This document shows positions 5,551 to 8,144 of a stretch of 8,144 nucleotides of DNA, one piece after another. Source of the DNA: Sulfurivirga caldicuralii (GTDB lineage Bacteria; Pseudomonadota; Gammaproteobacteria; Thiomicrospirales; Thiomicrospiraceae); the NCBI GenBank assembly GCA_015661715.1, contig DQVN01000040.1:1-8144 (forward strand). The letters run 5' to 3'. The first letter of the stretch is position 1; each line of letters opens with the position of its first letter. Position numbers and translations under genes: made by a program. A model generated the notes under the pieces. That model was not told the DNA's origin, did no database searches, and saw only the letters and a list, made by a program, of their open reading frames with translations.

Positions 5551-6255
5551 TCAGCGGCGACGGTAGAGCAGATCCCAGACACCATGGCCCAGGCGCTGGC
5601 CGCGCTGCTCGAATTTGGTCAGGGGACGCCAGGGGGGGCGAGGGTGGTAGCCTTGCTGACCGGCGAGATTGACCAGATCGCCATTGGCGTTGCACACTTC
5701 CAGCATCTGTTGGGCATAGTCTTCCCAGTCGGTGGCCAAATGCAGCAGCCCACCCGGTTGCAGGCGGGAGACCACCAGCGCCACGAAGGGCGGTTGGATG
5801 AGGCGGCGCTTGTGGTGGCGTTTTTTATGCCAGGGATCGGGAAAGAAGATCATCACGCCTGCTAGGCACTGGGGAGGCAGTTGGTGTTTGAAGACTTCCA
5901 CCGCATCGTGGTTGCTGACGCGCACATTGGTGAGGTGGCGTTTTTCCACTTCCATCAGTAGCGCGCCGACCCCTGGTTTATGCACCTCTATGCCGAGGAA
6001 GTTGTGTTCCGGCTGGGCCTCGGCCATTTGCGCCAGGGATTGGCCCATGCCAAAGCCGATTTCCACCCATACGGGGTTGTCGTTGCCGAACAGGGCAGGC
6101 AAATCCAGCGGCGCTGGCGCATAGGGCACGCCATATTGCGGCCACAGCTTGTCATAGGCGCGCTGCTGGCCCTTGGTCATGCGCCCCTGGCGGATGACGA
6201 AGGATTTGATGCCGCGGCGGAAGATTTCGCCAGGGGCCTGTCCGCTCTCGCTCAT
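5551..6255 (-). CDS. trmB: tRNA (guanine-N7-)-methyltransferase
   Basis: TrmB transfers methyl from S-adenosylmethionine to N7 of G46 in the tRNA variable loop. The 234-residue product is near E. coli TrmB (239) in length. The SAM-binding motif EIGFGMG is at 65-71, [13 protein letters not shown] at 86-98, NHDAVEVF at 115-122, the family signature [15 protein letters not shown] at 137-151, ATDWEDYA at 174-181 and TKFEQRG...HGVWDL at 213-229. The ATG at 6255 overlaps the thiG stop by four bases (ATGA), which points to coupling with thiG, and the N-terminal [13 protein letters not shown] fits the family. It is the last gene of a thiS-thiG-trmB operon. The coding sequence includes a C7 run, which is G7 on the plus strand at 5632-5638. 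Confidence 0.97.
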   Translation of the reverse strand: MSESGQAPGEIFRRGIKSFVIRQGRMTKGQQRAYDKLWPQYGVPYAPAPLDLPALFGNDNPVWVEIGFGMGQSLAQMAEAQPEHNFLGIEVHKPGVGALLMEVEKRHLTNVRVSNHDAVEVFKHQLPPQCLAGVMIFFPDPWHKKRHHKRRLIQPPFVALVVSRLQPGGLLHLATDWEDYAQQMLEVCNANGDLVNLAGQQGYHPRPPWRPLTKFEQRGQRLGHGVWDLLYRRR

Positions 6256-7049
6256 GCGCGCTTCCGGGTAAAGAAAATGCCCTCATCCGGGGAAGAAGGG
6301 CTGGCGGTATAAATGCGCTGGGGCATGCGTCCGGCCAGGTAGGCCTCACGCCCGGCTTCCACGGCCAGCTTCATGGCGCGGGCCATGCGCACCGGCTCCT
6401 TGGCGGCGGCAATGGCGGTGTTCATCAGCACGCCATCGCAACCGAGCTCCATGGCCACCGCCGCATCGCTGGCTGTGCCCACGCCTGCATCCACCAGCAC
6501 CGGTACCGTGAGCTTCTCTTTGATCATGCGGATATTGTAGGGGTTGATAATGCCCATACCGGAGCCGATGAGCGAGCCCAGCGGCATCACCGCCACACAG
6601 CCCATATCTTCGAGTTCTTTGGCGATAATGGGATCATCGGAGGTGTACACCATCACATCAAAGCCATCATCGATCAGCACCCGGGCGGCTTTCAAGGTCT
6701 CCACCATATTGGGGTAGAGGGTTTCCGCATCGCCCAACACTTCCAGTTTGACCAGGCTGTGGCCATCCAACAGCTCTCGGGCCAGTTGACAGGTGCGGAT
6801 GGCAGACTCGGCATCAAAGCAGCCCGCCGTATTGGGCAGGATGGTGTAGCGTTCGGGTGGGATCACATCCAGCAGACTGGGTTCATTGGGATTTTGGCCG
6901 ATATTGGTGCGGCGAATGGCCACGGTGACAATCTCGGCGCCGGAGGCTTCGATGGCCGCCTTGGTTTCCTCAAGATTCTTGTATTTGCCTGTGCCCACCA
7001 GCAGGCGAGAGGTATAGGTCTTGCCGGCAAGTTCAAAGGTGTCGCTCAT
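6252..7049 (-). CDS. thiG: thiazole synthase ThiG
   Basis: ThiG joins 1-deoxy-D-xylulose 5-phosphate, dehydroglycine and ThiS-thiocarboxylate sulfur into thiamin's thiazole phosphate. The 265-residue barrel protein is of normal length. It shows the Schiff-base lysine in LVKLEVLGD (Lys101), PNTAGC (72-77), YTSDDP (135-140), PLGSLIGSG (156-164), [15 protein letters not shown] (183-197) and [10 protein letters not shown] (205-214). The start at 7049 is favoured because homology begins at [15 protein letters not shown] and a purine-rich GGAAGGA (7054-7060) precedes it. The longer frame to 7145 would run through thiS. thiS lies 13 bases upstream and trmB overlaps downstream. The sulfur-transfer and dehydroglycine genes (thiF, thiH or thiO) are not in the window. 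Confidence 0.97.
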   Translation of the reverse strand: MSDTFELAGKTYTSRLLVGTGKYKNLEETKAAIEASGAEIVTVAIRRTNIGQNPNEPSLLDVIPPERYTILPNTAGCFDAESAIRTCQLARELLDGHSLVKLEVLGDAETLYPNMVETLKAARVLIDDGFDVMVYTSDDPIIAKELEDMGCVAVMPLGSLIGSGMGIINPYNIRMIKEKLTVPVLVDAGVGTASDAAVAMELGCDGVLMNTAIAAAKEPVRMARAMKLAVEAGREAYLAGRMPQRIYTASPSSPDEGIFFTRKRA

Positions 7050-7062
7050 AGGTTCCTTCCTG

Positions 7063-7263
7063 TTAGCCGCCGCCGACGGCGTGAATGATTTCAATCCGGT
7101 CGCCCTCGCGCAGTTCGGTCTGTGCATATTGGCTGCGCGGCACAATGCTCTGGTTGCGCTCCATGGCGATGCGCTTGCCCGTCAGTTCGAGCTGTTCCAC
7201 CAGTTGTTGCGCGGTGGTGCCTTCCGCCACGGTCTTGGGTTCGCCATTGACAAAAATTTGCAT
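7063..7263 (-). CDS. thiS: sulfur carrier protein ThiS
   Basis: ThiS is a small ubiquitin-like carrier whose C-terminal Gly-Gly is adenylated and converted to a thiocarboxylate, the sulfur donor for ThiG. The 66 residues begin [10 protein letters not shown], include [10 protein letters not shown] (17-26) and RIAMERN (31-37), carry the [15 protein letters not shown] end (52-66), and finish in the required Gly-Gly. The ATG at 7263 is preferred over the in-frame ATG at 7284 because the family starts at this point. The upstream ATG would also have almost no leader if the TATAAT at 7297-7302 is the promoter. The ribosome-binding site is weak. It is the first gene of the minus-strand operon. Confidence 0.94.
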   Translation of the reverse strand: MQIFVNGEPKTVAEGTTAQQLVEQLELTGKRIAMERNQSIVPRSQYAQTELREGDRIEIIHAVGGG

Positions 7264-7296
7264 GGGATGTGTTTCTGTGCACATGAATGGGCTGAC

Positions 7297-7302
7297 ATTA
7301 TA
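7297..7302 (-). promoter_or_regulatory. -10 element for thiS-thiG-trmB
   Basis: A perfect TATAAT on the minus strand is placed to start transcription near 7290, about 27 bases before the thiS ATG. The -35 position (AGGCGG at 17-base spacing) is poor and lies directly beside the first possible mutY start at 7329. The leader is too short to hold a TPP riboswitch. Confidence 0.45.
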
Positions 7303-7328
7303 GCGAATCTGGCTGAAAACCGCCTAAA

Positions 7329-8144
7329 ATGCCCCTTTTCAGGCCCTTGGCGGTGTTTTGCGTGGTGGAAAAAATCGAGTTGCAAAAAAATAGGGGGACC
7401 CCCCTGGCGGAGGGTGATTTCGCCCCTCGCCTGCTGGCCTGGTATGCAGAGCATGGTCGCCACCAGCTGCCGTGGCAGCATCCGCGCACGCCCTATCGGG
7501 TGTGGGTGGCGGAGGTGATGCTGCAGCAGACGCAGGTGGCCACGGTGATGCCCTATTTTCAGCGCTTTATGCAGGCGTTTCCCTGTGTGGAAAACCTGGC
7601 GGCGGCGGAGCTGGAGGCGGTGCTGGCCTTGTGGGCCGGTTTGGGCTATTACGCCCGGGGGCGCAATCTGCACAAGGCGGCACGGCACATTGTGGCCATG
7701 GGGGGCTTTCCCACGGATCGAGCGGGCTGGGAGGCCTTGCCCGGTATTGGCCGCTCCACGGCGGCGGCCATTGTGGCGCAGAGCTGGGGGCGGCGGGAGG
7801 CCATTTTGGATGGCAATGTGAAGCGGGTGCTATGCCGCCTGTTCGGCATTGAGGGTTGGCCGGGCGAAAAGGCGGTCAGCAGGCGGTTGTGGCGCTTGGC
7901 GGAGAGCCTTTTGCCCGCGGATGAGCGGATCATGCCCGACTACACCCAGGCGCAGATGGATCTGGGGGCGACCGTGTGTACGCGCGCCCGGCCCCGTTGC
8001 GAGGCGTGTCCTTTTGTTAAAGCGTGTGTCGCCCATCAACAGGGGCGGGTGGCCGCATTGCCTGCACCGCGGCCCCGGAAAACTCTGCCGGTGCGGGCGG
8101 AGCAGTGGCAGGTGGCGCTGGCCAACGATCAGGTGTGGTTGGTG
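7329..8144 (+). CDS. mutY: A/G-specific adenine glycosylase MutY, cut by the window edge
   Basis: MutY removes adenine mispaired with 8-oxoguanine. Numbered from ATG 7329, 272 residues are present and the frame is open to the edge. They show HQLPWQ (45-50), EVMLQQTQV (62-70) with the catalytic-acid equivalent Glu62, LGYYARGRNLHKAA (105-118), the helix-hairpin-helix LPGIGRSTAAAI (137-148), catalytic Asp161 in ILDGNVKRVL, and an iron-sulfur loop with Cys217, 224, 227 and 233 (C-x6-C-x2-C-x5-C). The C-terminal NUDIX-like domain that reads 8-oxoG is beyond the edge except for its beginning. The start is unsure. Homology begins near residue 30 (DFAPRLLAWY), no start has a clear ribosome-binding site, and GTG 7353, GTG 7362, GTG 7365 and TTG 7380 are alternatives. 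The 5' part holds A6, A7, G5 and C6 runs. Confidence 0.95.
   Translation, partial: MPLFRPLAVFCVVEKIELQKNRGTPLAEGDFAPRLLAWYAEHGRHQLPWQHPRTPYRVWVAEVMLQQTQVATVMPYFQRFMQAFPCVENLAAAELEAVLALWAGLGYYARGRNLHKAARHIVAMGGFPTDRAGWEALPGIGRSTAAAIVAQSWGRREAILDGNVKRVLCRLFGIEGWPGEKAVSRRLWRLAESLLPADERIMPDYTQAQMDLGATVCTRARPRCEACPFVKACVAHQQGRVAALPAPRPRKTLPVRAEQWQVALANDQVWLV

Noticed and set aside
7264..7284. An earlier thiS start at ATG 7284 (adding MCTETHP).
   Set aside because: ThiS proteins begin at the MQIFVNGE strand, and the upstream ATG would be only about six bases from the predicted transcription start with no ribosome-binding site.
7264..7328. A TPP riboswitch before thiS.
   Set aside because: Only 65 bases separate thiS from the earliest mutY start and the predicted -10 lies inside them; no room or recognisable conserved core.

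Overview
The window reads as a GC-rich chromosomal segment from a member of the Pseudomonadota, most likely a gammaproteobacterium. This rests on close resemblance of RNase PH, RdgB, HemW, TrmB, ThiG, MutY and UmuC to their gammaproteobacterial counterparts and on the divergent yicC | rph-rdgB-hemW arrangement. The genus cannot be named. Nearly all of the sequence is coding. No tRNA, rRNA, CRISPR array, insertion sequence or phage gene was seen.

Layout. A minus-strand gene is cut by the left edge (1-50). It is preceded by a 112-base gap and then yicC (minus, 163-1023). From a compact divergent promoter region, a plus-strand series runs rph, rdgB, hemW, umuD, umuC (1114-5520). rph/rdgB and rdgB/hemW overlap by a few bases, as expected for translational coupling. 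A convergent minus-strand operon thiS-thiG-trmB (7263 down to 5551) follows. A plus-strand mutY, cut by the right edge, diverges from thiS.

How the genes fit together. YicC and RNase PH act on RNA. RdgB removes deaminated or non-canonical purine nucleotides. HemW is a radical-SAM-family heme chaperone. UmuD and UmuC form the translesion polymerase V. MutY removes A opposite 8-oxoguanine. ThiS and ThiG build the thiazole of thiamin. TrmB makes m7G46 in tRNA. RdgB, UmuDC and MutY therefore place three genome-integrity functions within about 6 kb, although mutY is in a separate transcription unit.

The most notable part is the umuDC locus. The UmuD has a pro-domain of about 81 residues instead of 24, with a basic Gly/Arg-rich segment and a possible strand-helix DNA-binding element ahead of an intact self-cleavage domain. 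A 29-base near-palindrome lies across its start codon, no standard LexA box was found, and there is no Shine-Dalgarno sequence. Together these suggest a RecA-triggered, self-cleaving autorepressor, comparable in principle to UmuDAb of Acinetobacter. That model is inference and untested here.
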